From NCBI GenBank assembly GCA_963845265.1, contig CAWJRN010000018.1:1-64000 (forward strand): a stretch of 64,000 nucleotides of DNA. The letters are read 5' to 3'. Below, piece by piece: positions 42,694 through 51,767 of this stretch; positions within the stretch are counted from its first letter, which is position 1, and each line of letters opens with the position of its first letter. Under the pieces are notes generated by a model. That model searched no databases and had not been told where the DNA came from. It worked only from the letters and a program-made list of their open reading frames with translations. The translations under genes and the position numbers were made by a program. The stretch is from DYRB01 sp963845265. GTDB taxonomy: Bacteria; Pseudomonadota; Gammaproteobacteria; Chromatiales; Chromatiaceae.

Positions 42694-44213
42694 TTGGACC
42701 GCTCAACCCCAGCCTGCCCCCCAACGCCTGGCTGCCCCTATTGGTGCTCGGCAGCTCGCTCGTGCCCGGCCTTGCGATCTTCTTCCTGGCCGAAGAGCGG
42801 GTGCTGACCCGCAGCTTGCTCAACCTGGCCGGCGCGCTGGGCAAACTCGCCCTGGTGGGATGGATGCTGTGGGGCGTCTACCACCAACACAGCTACGAGG
42901 CCCAGCTTCCCCTGCTGCCGGGCATCGACCTGGTGCTGCGTGTGAGGCCGTTGTCGCTCCTGTTCCTGGTCCTCTCCACCGGGTTGTGGCTGGTGACCAC
43001 CCTCTACGCGATCGGGTACCTGGAGGGCTCGCCCCATCGCAGCCGCTTCTTCGGCTTCTTCAGCCTGTGCGTGACCGCCACAGTCGGCCTGGCCATGGCC
43101 GGCAACCTGCTCACCTTCCTGATCTTCTATGAACTGCTGACCCTGGTTACCTATCCACTGGTGATCCACCGCGGAACCGAGGTCGCACGCCGGGCCGGGC
43201 AGGTGTACCTGGCCCATACGGTGGTGGGTGGCGTGCTGCTGCTGGCGGGCACGGTCTGGCTATACAGCCTGACGGGCACCCTCGAGTTCAGGCCGCGCGG
43301 GTTCGTCTCCGAGCTTGCGGAGACCCACCGGGGGGCGCTCATCGCCATTTTCACGCTGCTCATCGGCGGCCTGGGGGTGAAGGCGGCCCTGGTACCGCTG
43401 CACGGGTGGCTGCCCCGTGCCATGGTGGCCCCGGCGCCCGTCAGTGCTCTGCTGCATGCGGTGGCGGTGGTTAAGGCCGGCGCCTTCGGGATCATCCTGG
43501 TGGTCTACGACGTGTTCGGCGTGCAGTTCGCGGCCGAGCTCGGGGTCATGGGTCCGCTGGCGGCAGTGGCGGCGGTCACCATCCTCTACGCCTCTCTGCG
43601 CGCCCTGTTCCAGGACGACCTCAAGCGCAGGCTGGCCTTCTCCACCATCAGCCAGGTCGCCTATATCGTCCTCGGGGTGGCGATCATCGGCCCCACCGCG
43701 ACCATCGGGGGGCTCGTCCATCTGGTTCATCAGGGCCTGATGAAGATCACCCTGTTCTTCTGTGCCGGCAACCTCGCCGAGACCCTCGGTATCCACAAGA
43801 TCAGCGAGATGGATGGTGTGGGCCGGCGCATGCCCTGGACCATGGCCGCTTTCACCGTTGCCGCCTTCGGCATGATCGGGCTGCCGCCGGTCGCCGGTTT
43901 TGTCAGCAAGTGGTACTTGGGCCTGGGCGCCCTGGAGGCGGGCGTGGATTGGGCCATCTACGTGCTGGCGGGCAGCAGCCTGCTCAACGCTGCCTATTTT
44001 CTGCCGATCCTGCATGCCGCCTGGTTCCGCGTGCCGCCCGCGGCCTGGCCCGAGGCGCGCGATTTCGGCGGTAAGGAGACGGCCTGGTTGCTGCTGTTGC
44101 CGACGCTGCTCACCGGGGCCCTGTCGCTGGCCGTGGGTCTGTTCGCCAGCCTTCCATTCACGCCACTGGAGTGGGCCACGCTGATCGCGGAACGGGAGTT
44201 CTATCGGCCATGA
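42690..44213 (+). CDS. second MrpD/NuoM-like proton-translocating subunit
   Basis: The 507-residue protein is another complex I antiporter-like subunit. It has Glu in FYELLTLVTYPLVIH, Lys in GLGVKAALVPLHGWLPRAM and Lys in LLHAVAVVKAGAFGI, plus LVHLVHQGLMKITLFFCAG with a further conserved Lys. It is coupled by ATGA overlaps to both neighbours. With mrpD it supplies the two likely ion-pumping units of this complex. Confidence 0.87.
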   Translation: MIGPLNPSLPPNAWLPLLVLGSSLVPGLAIFFLAEERVLTRSLLNLAGALGKLALVGWMLWGVYHQHSYEAQLPLLPGIDLVLRVRPLSLLFLVLSTGLWLVTTLYAIGYLEGSPHRSRFFGFFSLCVTATVGLAMAGNLLTFLIFYELLTLVTYPLVIHRGTEVARRAGQVYLAHTVVGGVLLLAGTVWLYSLTGTLEFRPRGFVSELAETHRGALIAIFTLLIGGLGVKAALVPLHGWLPRAMVAPAPVSALLHAVAVVKAGAFGIILVVYDVFGVQFAAELGVMGPLAAVAAVTILYASLRALFQDDLKRRLAFSTISQVAYIVLGVAIIGPTATIGGLVHLVHQGLMKITLFFCAGNLAETLGIHKISEMDGVGRRMPWTMAAFTVAAFGMIGLPPVAGFVSKWYLGLGALEAGVDWAIYVLAGSSLLNAAYFLPILHAAWFRVPPAAWPEARDFGGKETAWLLLLPTLLTGALSLAVGLFASLPFTPLEWATLIAEREFYRP

Positions 44214-45841
44214 ACGGATGGATGGTCGGATGGTTGCTGCCGCTCGCTCTGGTCTGGCCCCTGCTGGTGGCCGGGGCTGTGGCGTCGCGTCCCATGCGCG
44301 CCCTGGGCCTGATACTTGCCCCCTGGGCCGCGCTGCCGGCCTTGGTGGTCGCCCTTGCGGCACCCGACACCGTTCAGCGACTGCCGGGGGTCATGCTGGG
44401 TTCGGTGCTACTGCTCGACGACACGGGCAGGCCTTTCCTGCTGGCGACGGCCCTGCTCTGGCTCGCGGCCGGGCTGTTGGCGCGCGGCGCGGCAGCCGAG
44501 CCCCGCTTCGTGCTGCTGCTGTTGCTGGCCATGACGGGCGGGATTGGGCTGGCGCTGGCGGGCGACTTGTCGCTGTTGCTTGCCGCATCCACCCTGGCCG
44601 GCTATGCGCTGTACGGGTTGCTCGCCGAGCGCGGCTGCGGACGGGTGTTGGTCCTGCTGTTGGTGGCGAGCGATCTGCTCGTATTCGAGCTCCTGTTGCT
44701 ATTGGCGTCCGGCGCAGGGGGGCTGGAACTGGCCGCCCTGCGGGCGCAATGGGCGGTCGCGGAAGACCAATGGCTCCTGCTCCCGCTGCTGCTGATGGGG
44801 TTCGGCGCCCGAGGGCTGCTCGGGGTCCACTTCTGGCTGGCGCCGGCGTTTGCGGGTGCACCGTTGGCGTCGAGGCCGGCGCTGGTCGCCTTCATGCTCG
44901 CCGCCGGGCTGCTGGGATGGCTGCGGCTGCTACCGCTGGGCGAGGTGCAGTGGCCCGCCGCGGGCGGCCTGTTGCAGTGGCTGGGCCTGGCCGCGATCGG
45001 CTACGCGGCAATCGCCGGGCTGCTACAGGCCAGGCTTCCTGCGGTGCTGGCCTATGCCGCCGTGACCCTGACTGGGCTATGGACCTGTGTTCTGGGAGCG
45101 GTCCTGGCACAACCTGGGCTGGCGGCTTCGCTGGGCGCCGCGCTGCCGATGGCCGCGGTCCAGTCCGCCTTGGCCATGGCCGCCCTGCTGGTCCTCGCGA
45201 CGCCCCTGCCCACAGGCCGCGGGCAGGAGTTGCGCACCGCGACCGCCGGCATCGCCGCCCTGCTGCTGGCCGCCGCGCCACTCGGCGTGGCCGGGGTGCT
45301 CGCGGACAGTGGCGGCGGCCCCGGGTCCGGCTGGCCCCTGGCGGGGATCGGGTTGTTGACGGGCCGTGGACTCTATCTCGCGCTGCGCCGCGACCTGATC
45401 GCCGTGGGGCGGGGCCCGGTGGGGGTTGCCGCCGGATTGACCTTGGCGGCCCTGATCGTGGCCGCCCTGATCGTGGACGCAGGGCGGGCGGGCGACATCC
45501 CCATCCCGATACCGGGTTTGTTGTGCTTGCTCGCCGGCTGGGTCGCTGGCCTGGCCTTCGAGCCAGTCGCACGGCGGCTGCCCCGCCTCGCCCCCGGGCG
45601 GCTGCCGGCGCTCCTCGGGCCTATGCCGACCCGCGCCCTGGCCGGTGTCCGGTGGTTCGCCGAGGAGCGGCTGCCTTCCTGGCGGGATGGGATTCAGACG
45701 GCGGTGAAGGCCGCCAGGGCTGCCGCGGGCTGGCGCCAGGCCGCCCAGGGCATCGAGACTGCGCTGCGCCCCTGGGCGACGGCCATCGCGCTCTTTGTTC
45801 TGGTCGGGCTGCTCGCGGCAGGACTCGCACGACTTGGGTAG
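44210..45841 (+). CDS. divergent NuoL/MrpA-like membrane subunit lacking key lysines
   Basis: The 543-residue, strongly hydrophobic protein is distantly related to the antiporter-like subunits: GFGARGLLGVHFWLAPAFAG aligns with the LLLKTALFPFHFWLPGAH segment of mrpD. At that place Lys is replaced by Arg. The following helix has FMLAAGLLGWLRL instead of VVKAS, losing the second Lys. It ends the cluster and overlaps its upstream neighbour by ATGA. It may be a structural subunit that no longer moves protons, or a lineage-specific stand-in for MrpA. Confidence 0.7.
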   Translation: MNGWMVGWLLPLALVWPLLVAGAVASRPMRALGLILAPWAALPALVVALAAPDTVQRLPGVMLGSVLLLDDTGRPFLLATALLWLAAGLLARGAAAEPRFVLLLLLAMTGGIGLALAGDLSLLLAASTLAGYALYGLLAERGCGRVLVLLLVASDLLVFELLLLLASGAGGLELAALRAQWAVAEDQWLLLPLLLMGFGARGLLGVHFWLAPAFAGAPLASRPALVAFMLAAGLLGWLRLLPLGEVQWPAAGGLLQWLGLAAIGYAAIAGLLQARLPAVLAYAAVTLTGLWTCVLGAVLAQPGLAASLGAALPMAAVQSALAMAALLVLATPLPTGRGQELRTATAGIAALLLAAAPLGVAGVLADSGGGPGSGWPLAGIGLLTGRGLYLALRRDLIAVGRGPVGVAAGLTLAALIVAALIVDAGRAGDIPIPIPGLLCLLAGWVAGLAFEPVARRLPRLAPGRLPALLGPMPTRALAGVRWFAEERLPSWRDGIQTAVKAARAAAGWRQAAQGIETALRPWATAIALFVLVGLLAAGLARLG

Positions 45842-46704
45842 AGGGCGGCATGCGGCGTCCTGCCGACCGCTTTGCATGGTGTCGGTCCTTGCGTCCAAAC
45901 GGGAGGCGGCAGACCGACCCAGGCGACACGCAGACACAAGGCGCGCAGCAGCCCCTTCTCGATCTCGACAATCAGGTGGCCTGGGGAAGCGCCTTGCCGG
46001 CCTTGGCTGCGCTCGAACGAACCTCTATTTACCAAGTGGACCTTGACCGCCTCGCCGCCCTGTTCATCCGCCACGCCGAGCGTCCGCTTATGCGATGGGC
46101 CCCCTAGGCCTCCCCCGCCTCGGTCTGCGACCCCGGTTTGTCGCCTGTAGACCCATACCGCGGCCGGCGGCAGATTCCAGAGCACGCAGGCGACGCGGGT
46201 GCCCATCACCCCCAGGGCGGCGGCAAGCGCGACCGGGATCGGCGGCCGCGGGGAATAGGTGAACTGCACGTAGGTACCACCCGGGCCTAGCACCGAGACG
46301 ATCTCGCTCAGCACGCGCAGCCGCGTCAGGCCGGGCATGCTGAGCAGCGGCAGGCTGGAGACCACCGTCTGGGGATGCCCAACACCCTCTGCGAGGAGGA
46401 GCCGCTTGAGGCGTCCGGCATCGCCCCGAAGCACCACGGCATCCGGGAAGCGCCGGGCGAGCAGGTCGGCCAGCCCCGGGTCCTTCTCGACCAGAATCAG
46501 CTCCCCAACCCGCAGTCCCCGCTCGAACAGGGCGCGGGTAATGGCTCCGGTGCCGGCGCCAAGCTCCAGCACCCCGCCAAGACCGGGGTGTACCTGCGCG
46601 GCCATGACCTGCGCCAGGTCGGCGCCGCTCGGCAGCAGGGCGCCGGTCTGCAAGGGATTGCGCAACCAGGCAGACAGAAAGTGCTTGCTCATGGCGATCG
46701 TCAT
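45694..46704 (-). CDS. SAM-dependent methyltransferase (phospholipid N-methyltransferase-like) with run-on tail
   Basis: Residues 1-190 match a small Rossmann methyltransferase of the PmtA/rRNA-dimethylase-like group: LLPSGADLAQVM, VLELGAGTGAITRALFERG (motif I) and VVSSLPLLSMP. The likely substrate is phosphatidylethanolamine, by similarity only. The family normally ends near VYRRQTG (about 46135). Here about 147 unrelated, Arg/Pro-rich residues follow and the frame overlaps the opposite-strand gene by 148 bp, so the natural stop was probably lost by rearrangement. The first ATG overlaps the nhaA stop (TGATG), suggesting translational coupling. Confidence 0.72.
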   Translation of the reverse strand: MTIAMSKHFLSAWLRNPLQTGALLPSGADLAQVMAAQVHPGLGGVLELGAGTGAITRALFERGLRVGELILVEKDPGLADLLARRFPDAVVLRGDAGRLKRLLLAEGVGHPQTVVSSLPLLSMPGLTRLRVLSEIVSVLGPGGTYVQFTYSPRPPIPVALAAALGVMGTRVACVLWNLPPAAVWVYRRQTGVADRGGGGLGGPSHKRTLGVADEQGGEAVKVHLVNRGSFERSQGRQGASPGHLIVEIEKGLLRALCLRVAWVGLPPPVWTQGPTPCKAVGRTPHAALYPSRASPAASSPTRTKSAMAVAQGRSAVSMPWAAWRQPAAALAAFTAV

Positions 46705-48107
46705 CAGCGTTGAAGTTCGTTGGCCGTTACCGGCTTGCTCACCAGGTAGAGCCAAACGAATCCAGCCAAGCCCGCCAGCAGGGATGCGAACAGGATGCCC
46801 GTCTTCGCCATCAGCAGTAATTCTGGGCTCTGATCGAAGCCAAGCTGGGCGACAAAGATGGACATGGTGAACCCGATCCCCGCCAGCAGAGATACACCGG
46901 CGATTTGCGTGAAACGGGTATCCCTGGGTAACCGTGCCAGGCCCAGTTTCAGCATCAACCAGCAGATCCCGGTGATACCGACAAATTTCCCAAGCACCAG
47001 ACCGAGCGTAACGCCAAGTGTGACGGGATGGGTCAGGGTCGCACCCAGCGCGGAAAGGTCCATGGCGATACCTGCGTTCGCCAGGGCAAAGATGGGAATC
47101 ACCAGGTAGGCCACGGGCATGTGCCAGACGTGCTCCAGACGCTGCAATGGGGCTTCGACACTGTGTACCCCGTTCTCCAGCGTCTGGACGACGGCGCGCA
47201 ATTTGTCATTGGTCATGATGCTCTTGCCCGACTCGTGACTGGCGTCGAACCGCTCCATCAGATCCCTGACGTGGGCGCTGAACAGTTCCGGCTTGTACTT
47301 GGGAATGGCCGGTACGCATAGAGCTCCCAGAATGCCGGCCAGAGTGGCATGCACCCCGGATGCCATGAGGGCGTACCACAGAAATACCGAAACGACAAAA
47401 TAGGGCATGGTCTTGCGGATACCGCTCATATTAAACAGTAGCAGCAAGCCAAACAGACCCGCAGCCGCCGCAAGTGGGGCGAGCGCAATGGTCTTGGTGT
47501 AGAAGACGGCAATGACCAGCACCGCGCCCAGGTCGTCGACGATGGCCAGTGCCACCAGAAAGGTGATCAGGGCCTTGGGGACCCGTCCCGCCAGCAAGGC
47601 CACGGCGCCGATGGCAAAAGCGATATCGGTGGCCATGGGGATACCCCAACCGCGTGCGGCAGCACCTTCCGTGTTGATCGCAAAGTAGATCAGTGCCGGT
47701 ACCACCATGCCCCCAATGGCCGCCGCGATGGGCAAAGCGGCATTGCGCGGCTCAGCGAGCTCGCCCACCAGCATTTCCCGCTTCAGCTCCAGACCGACGA
47801 CAAAGAAGAACAACGCCATCAGACCGTCATTGATCCAATGGTGCAGGGTCATCTCCAGCTTCCAACTGCCGATGCCGACACTGGCCATGGTGTGCAACAG
47901 GTGCTCATAGGCGGATGCCAAAGGCCCGTTGGCCAGCACCAGCGCGAGCACTGCCATACCCATGAGCAACAGGCCGCTGGTGGTCTGGCGGTGGATGAAT
48001 TCTTCAAAGGGCGTCAGGATCTTGTCGAAGGTCTTTTCCCAGGGAGAGTGATACTCGCCCGATTGTGCTTTGGCGTCTGGATTGGATGGATTATTCATAT
48101 CGTTCAA
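46704..48107 (-). CDS. nhaA: sodium/proton antiporter NhaA
   Basis: The 467-residue, about 12-helix inner-membrane protein exports sodium in exchange for protons. The sodium-site Asp pair is in ALAIVDDLGAVLVIAVFYTK near residue 195, and PMATDIAFAIGAVALL and FFFVVGLELKREMLVGEL are also typical. It is longer than E. coli NhaA because of an N-terminal extension and a central cytoplasmic insert (FSAHVRDLMERFDASHES). A 3' fragment of nhaR lies directly upstream on the same strand. Confidence 0.94.
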   Translation of the reverse strand: MNDMNNPSNPDAKAQSGEYHSPWEKTFDKILTPFEEFIHRQTTSGLLLMGMAVLALVLANGPLASAYEHLLHTMASVGIGSWKLEMTLHHWINDGLMALFFFVVGLELKREMLVGELAEPRNAALPIAAAIGGMVVPALIYFAINTEGAAARGWGIPMATDIAFAIGAVALLAGRVPKALITFLVALAIVDDLGAVLVIAVFYTKTIALAPLAAAAGLFGLLLLFNMSGIRKTMPYFVVSVFLWYALMASGVHATLAGILGALCVPAIPKYKPELFSAHVRDLMERFDASHESGKSIMTNDKLRAVVQTLENGVHSVEAPLQRLEHVWHMPVAYLVIPIFALANAGIAMDLSALGATLTHPVTLGVTLGLVLGKFVGITGICWLMLKLGLARLPRDTRFTQIAGVSLLAGIGFTMSIFVAQLGFDQSPELLLMAKTGILFASLLAGLAGFVWLYLVSKPVTANELQR

Positions 48108-48113
48108 CTATGA

Positions 48114-48260
48114 TTGTTCATCGGCAAACAGCGATTCGTGCGCTGTCTTCAACAATACCGAGACGATCGGGTATTCGACCCGGCGCTCGACGGAAATGGC
48201 GTAGCAATGTTCTCTCACCTCGTCGCCCCGACCCAGCAACGATACCCGATAGCGTAACTC
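48114..48260 (-). pseudogene. 3' fragment of a second nhaR gene
   Basis: On the minus strand, LRYRVSLLGRGDEVREHCYA and ISVERRVEYPIVSVLLKTAH and ESLFADEQS end at a TAG just before nhaA. The intact NhaR at 33058 ends GRVDEVKEQFYAISVERRV, so homology is clear. The 5' five-sixths of the gene is gone and the neighbouring hydrolase gene begins instead. Confidence 0.85.
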
Positions 48261-48327
48261 CCCTGTCGGACCACGCGATCGGCAACCGAGACGGACCGAT
48301 CAGCCCCCTGTGCGACCCGGCAAACCG

Positions 48328-49155
48328 TCACCGTTCGAAGTGCTCGCCCAAGAAACCGTCCAGCACGGCGACCCATTCCTGGCGCATGAAGATGAGGCCC
48401 TCGTTGTGACCGCCCGCCAGCGGCACAAAGACCTTGGGCGCGGGTGCAACCTGGAAGAGCCTCTGCCCGTGTCGGAACGGGACGATCTCGTCGTCCGGGC
48501 TGTGCGCGACCAGGACAGGGCTGCGGACTTGCGCAAGGGCCGCGGCGGTATCGTAGCGCAGGCGCGCCAGAGCGCGCGCCGGCAACCAGGGATAGAGGTC
48601 GGCGGCGAGATCCGGCACCGAGGTGAACGCCGAGGACAGCACCAGCGCGCCCGGTCGCTCCTGGCTCGCCAGCCAGGCCGCCAAGGCGGCGCCCAGGGAT
48701 TCGCCGAACAAGACGATGCGATCGGGTGGAATCTCTCGGGTTCGGGTGAGATGCGCCCAAGCGGTCTGGGCGTCCCGATACAGGCCCGCTTCGGAGGGCT
48801 TGCCGCTGCTTCGGCCGTAACCGCGGTAGTCGAAGATGAGCACGCCATAGCCCAGGCGATGGAACATGGCGATGGTATCCATGCGGTGGGAGATGTTGCC
48901 GGCGTTGCCGTGCAGGATGAGCGCGACGCCCCGGGCCGGCGGTGCCGGCACGAACCAGGCGTCCAGTCGCTCTCCGTCGGGGGTGGACAGTGTCAGCGCC
49001 TCATAGTCCATGCCATGCTCGTGGGGCCTGGTGCGAATCTCGCGACCGATCTGCGGGTAATAGGCCAGCTTGTCCTGGAACAGGAACAGCAGGGCGGCAA
49101 CGCCGACATAGGTCAGGAGCAGCGCGGTCAACAGACTGGTCAGCATCTTGCGCAT
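48328..49155 (-). CDS. alpha/beta-hydrolase, membrane-anchored (BEM46/ABHD13-like)
   Basis: The 275-residue protein has one N-terminal membrane anchor (residues ~8-27) followed by FQDKLAYYPQ. The alpha/beta-hydrolase core shows LILHGNAGNISHR, IFDYRGYGRSSG, the nucleophile elbow LFGESLGAALA near 155, SPDDEIVPF (acid) and AGGHNEG (His). The triad is complete. The substrate is unknown; close relatives are thioesterase- or peptidase-like. Confidence 0.85.
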   Translation of the reverse strand: MRKMLTSLLTALLLTYVGVAALLFLFQDKLAYYPQIGREIRTRPHEHGMDYEALTLSTPDGERLDAWFVPAPPARGVALILHGNAGNISHRMDTIAMFHRLGYGVLIFDYRGYGRSSGKPSEAGLYRDAQTAWAHLTRTREIPPDRIVLFGESLGAALAAWLASQERPGALVLSSAFTSVPDLAADLYPWLPARALARLRYDTAAALAQVRSPVLVAHSPDDEIVPFRHGQRLFQVAPAPKVFVPLAGGHNEGLIFMRQEWVAVLDGFLGEHFER

Positions 49156-49235
49156 TCCTTATCTCATCCCCTGGCAAGGCGGCCTATGCCGCCACAGGCC
49201 AAACAACCGACGCGGGTCACGCAGTCACGCGCCTC

Positions 49236-49931
49236 GATCTGGACCTGACCCATGTTCTCGACATCGGGCCCGTGGCCCTGGCAACTGGCCTCGGTCAGCT
49301 CGCCCTCACCATCCTGTTCGGCTTCGTCCTCGTCCTGGCGCTGGGCAAGGGGGTTACCGAGGCCATCTCTGTCGCGGTAGCGCTGACCTTCTCCAGCACC
49401 ATCATCATCGTCAAGCTGCTCTCGGACAAGCGCGAGTTGGATTCGCTGCACGGCCGCATCGCCGTCGGCTTTCTGATCGTGCAGGACATCGCAGTAGTGC
49501 TCGCCATGATGGCCATGAGCGCGCTGAGCGTCGGAACGGACGCGAGCGCCTGGCACGTGGCCGGATTGCTGATCGGGCGAGTGTCGGTCGCGGCGGTGCT
49601 GATCGTCGTGTCGACGCGCTATGTGCTACCGAGGGTGGTGCGCATCATGGCGCGCTCCCAAGAGCTACTCCTGGTGTTCGCCATCGTCTGGGGGACGGGG
49701 CTTGCAGCCTTAGGGGAATTGGCCGGGTTCTCGAAGGAGGCCGGCGCCTTCCTGGCTGGGTTCTCCTTGGCGTCCACGGCCTATCGCGAGGCCATTGGGG
49801 TGCGGCTGACCGGCATCCGCGACTTTCTGTTGCTGTTCTTCCGGGCTTCGTACTCATCAGCAATCCGCTGATCGTCATGGCCATCATGGGTTACCGCAAG
49901 CGCACCGACTTTCTGGCGGGGCTGACGTAAG
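49236..49931 (+). pseudogene. truncated CPA2 cation:proton antiporter
   Basis: From DIGPVALATGLGQLALTILF through LTFSSTIIIVKLLSDKREL and GFSKEAGAFLAGFSLASTAY it parallels the intact antiporter at 34327. The first ~80 residues are missing. After LLLFF (near 49839) about 30 residues are deleted and the frame shifts, resuming as FVLISNPLIVMAIMGYRKRT. It then ends after LAGLT with no RCK domain. It is a decayed paralog. Confidence 0.85.
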
Positions 49932-50111
49932 AGAGATGGCTGTAACTGCTGCCGCGCATACTGATACCGATTCGATTCTCTCGAACATTAAGACAGAAAT
50001 GTTCGACTTATATTGGCGAACGCCAATCCCTACACTAGGCGCTGTCCATGGTCCGAGGAGGCCCGTGTCGGCCGGACCGCAGCAACACTCTGTTTGACTG
50101 AGTCTTCTGAG

Positions 50112-50714
50112 ATGAAACGCATCCTGATGCTTGTGCTGACCAACCTGGCCGTCGTGGCGCTGCTGCTCGTCACCGCGCGCCTGCTCGGCGTAGACCGCTT
50201 CCTCATCGCCCAGGGTCTGCACCTGGGCAGCCTGCTGGTGTTCTCCGCCATCATCGGCTTCGGCGGCGCCTTCCTCTCGCTCGCCATGTCCAAGTGGATG
50301 GCCAAAATATCCACCGGTGCCCAGGTCATCGACCGGCCCCGCGACCAAGTGGTGGACCGCGCCCTGTCGTCGAACAGCGACGAGGAATACCAGGGGCCGG
50401 GCATCGCCTGCTACGTGACCGGCATCGCCGCCGAATTCCTGCTCGGCATCCTGGCAAGTGCCGTGGTGCTTTGGTTCGGCCGCCAGCGGGAGTTTCGGGC
50501 CGACGCCGGCGGTGCGCGCCTCGCCGGTCGGGCCAAGATGATTGCTGCCCTGGAACGTCTTCGCGCCATGCAGGACCAGCCCACCCACCTGCCCTCCGAG
50601 ATGGCCGCCTTGGGCATCAATGGCGGTGCGGCAGAGGGGCTCAAGCGTCTGTTCCTGTCCCACCCGCCCCTGGACGAGCGGATCGCGGCCCTGGGCGCCA
50701 CCGCAACCTATTGA
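50112..50714 (+). pseudogene. htpX: HtpX-like protease with the catalytic centre deleted
   Basis: Residues 1-75 match the HtpX N-terminus (NLAVVALLLVTARLLGVDRF, SLAMSKWMAKISTGAQVID). Residues ~95-200 match its C-terminus (LLGILASAVVLWFGRQREFR, ADAGGARLAGRAKMIAALER, HPPLDERIAAL). The segment between, about 100 residues with the HEXXH zinc motif, is missing in frame. Only the EFRADA segment of the zinc site remains. The product cannot be an active M48 protease. The frame stays open, so it might still be translated. Confidence 0.85.
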
Positions 50715-50746
50715 CACTCAACCAAGACCCGACGAGGTAGCAAACG

Positions 50747-51355
50747 ATGAACGAGCAAGAACGCAGCATGGTCGAGGGCCTGTTCCAGCGCTTGCAGCAA
50801 GCGGAGACCCAGGCCGGCCCCCGCGACGCCGAGGCCGAGACCCTGATCCATGGGCTCATGGCCCGCCAACCGGCGGCGGCCTATCTGCTGGCCCAGGTCG
50901 TCCTGGTGCAGGAGCAGGGACTGAAGAACCTCCAGGCCCGGATCGAGGAGCAAGAACGCGACCTGGCCGAGCGCCCCCAGGCCCACGGCAGTGGCTTCCT
51001 GGGGGGGCTCTTCGGCGGTAGTCCGCCCCAACCCGCAGCCTCGGTGCGGCCCCAGCCGGCGGCCAGCACCGGCTGGGGAAACAGCCGCTTACCGGCCCAG
51101 GGTGCCGCCCCCGCGCAACCCGGCATGCAACCCGGCGCCCAGGGCGGTGGCTTCATGGCCGGCGCCATGCAGACCGCCATGGGTGTGGCCGGCGGCATGC
51201 TGCTCGCCAACGCTATGTCGGGCCTGTTCGCGGGCGATGCCCAAGCGTCCGAGACCTCGGTCGCCGCCCCGGAAGCCTCCGGCGGCGAGGAGGAGGACGG
51301 CGGTCTTTTTGGTGGTCTCTTCGGCGACGATAGCGACGGCGACGAGGAATTCTGA
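50747..51355 (+). CDS. DUF2076 family protein
   Basis: The 202-residue protein has an N-terminal helical region (ERSMVEGLFQRLQQAE, AAAYLLAQVVLVQEQGLKNL). A Pro/Ala/Gly-rich linker follows, then a hydrophobic glycine-rich segment (AMQTAMGVAGGMLLANAMSG) and an acidic C-terminal end. This is the DUF2076 layout; some members are annotated as periplasmic ligand-binding sensors, but no function is established. It follows the htpX remnant by 32 bp. Confidence 0.8.
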   Translation: MNEQERSMVEGLFQRLQQAETQAGPRDAEAETLIHGLMARQPAAAYLLAQVVLVQEQGLKNLQARIEEQERDLAERPQAHGSGFLGGLFGGSPPQPAASVRPQPAASTGWGNSRLPAQGAAPAQPGMQPGAQGGGFMAGAMQTAMGVAGGMLLANAMSGLFAGDAQASETSVAAPEASGGEEEDGGLFGGLFGDDSDGDEEF

Positions 51356-51767
51356 TCGGACCTCAGGTGCGGACAATGAACTTGCCCGCCTTGCCACAAG
51401 CGTGTCGCCACAGTGACTTCCGCGGGGTATCGGCACAGGACGGAAGCCGCCACAGGCTGGCAACTTGAATTGGCCGTCGTTTTGCACGCGGTCGAACAAA
51501 CACTTACCGCACTCAGTCACTTGTTCGAGCCCGCCGTGTCGCTTTCGCCCAGAGATCACGTCGAGGTCTGGGGTTGCTGGACCGGCGATACCGTCGCCCG
51601 CGAAGGGACAATCTGATTGTCAACACAGGACTGCGCTGATTGCTGGGATTTTGATTATTGCGCTGTACCTGAACGACCCTGAATTGATGGCTCTGCGTGA
51701 GGCGTTGCAAACGAGTGCAGCCACCGATCCACCCGCAGCGAGTGCCGAGGCCTGACCTGTACCTGCC
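51356..51767. other. stretch with only a doubtful small reading frame
   Basis: A frame ending at 51755 encodes LIAGILIIALYLNDPELMAL, which could be the end of a small membrane protein, but its upstream part is unconvincing. Otherwise I see nothing here. Confidence 0.3.

Noticed and set aside
42396..44213. Longer start for the second MrpD-like subunit inside mrpD
   Set aside because: The added part is a shadow frame of mrpD; the ATGA overlap at 42690 gives the family N-terminus.
44218..46107. 629-codon frame overlapping the last Mrp-like gene
   Set aside because: It is an Arg/Gly-rich frame shadow of the hydrophobic gene with no homology.
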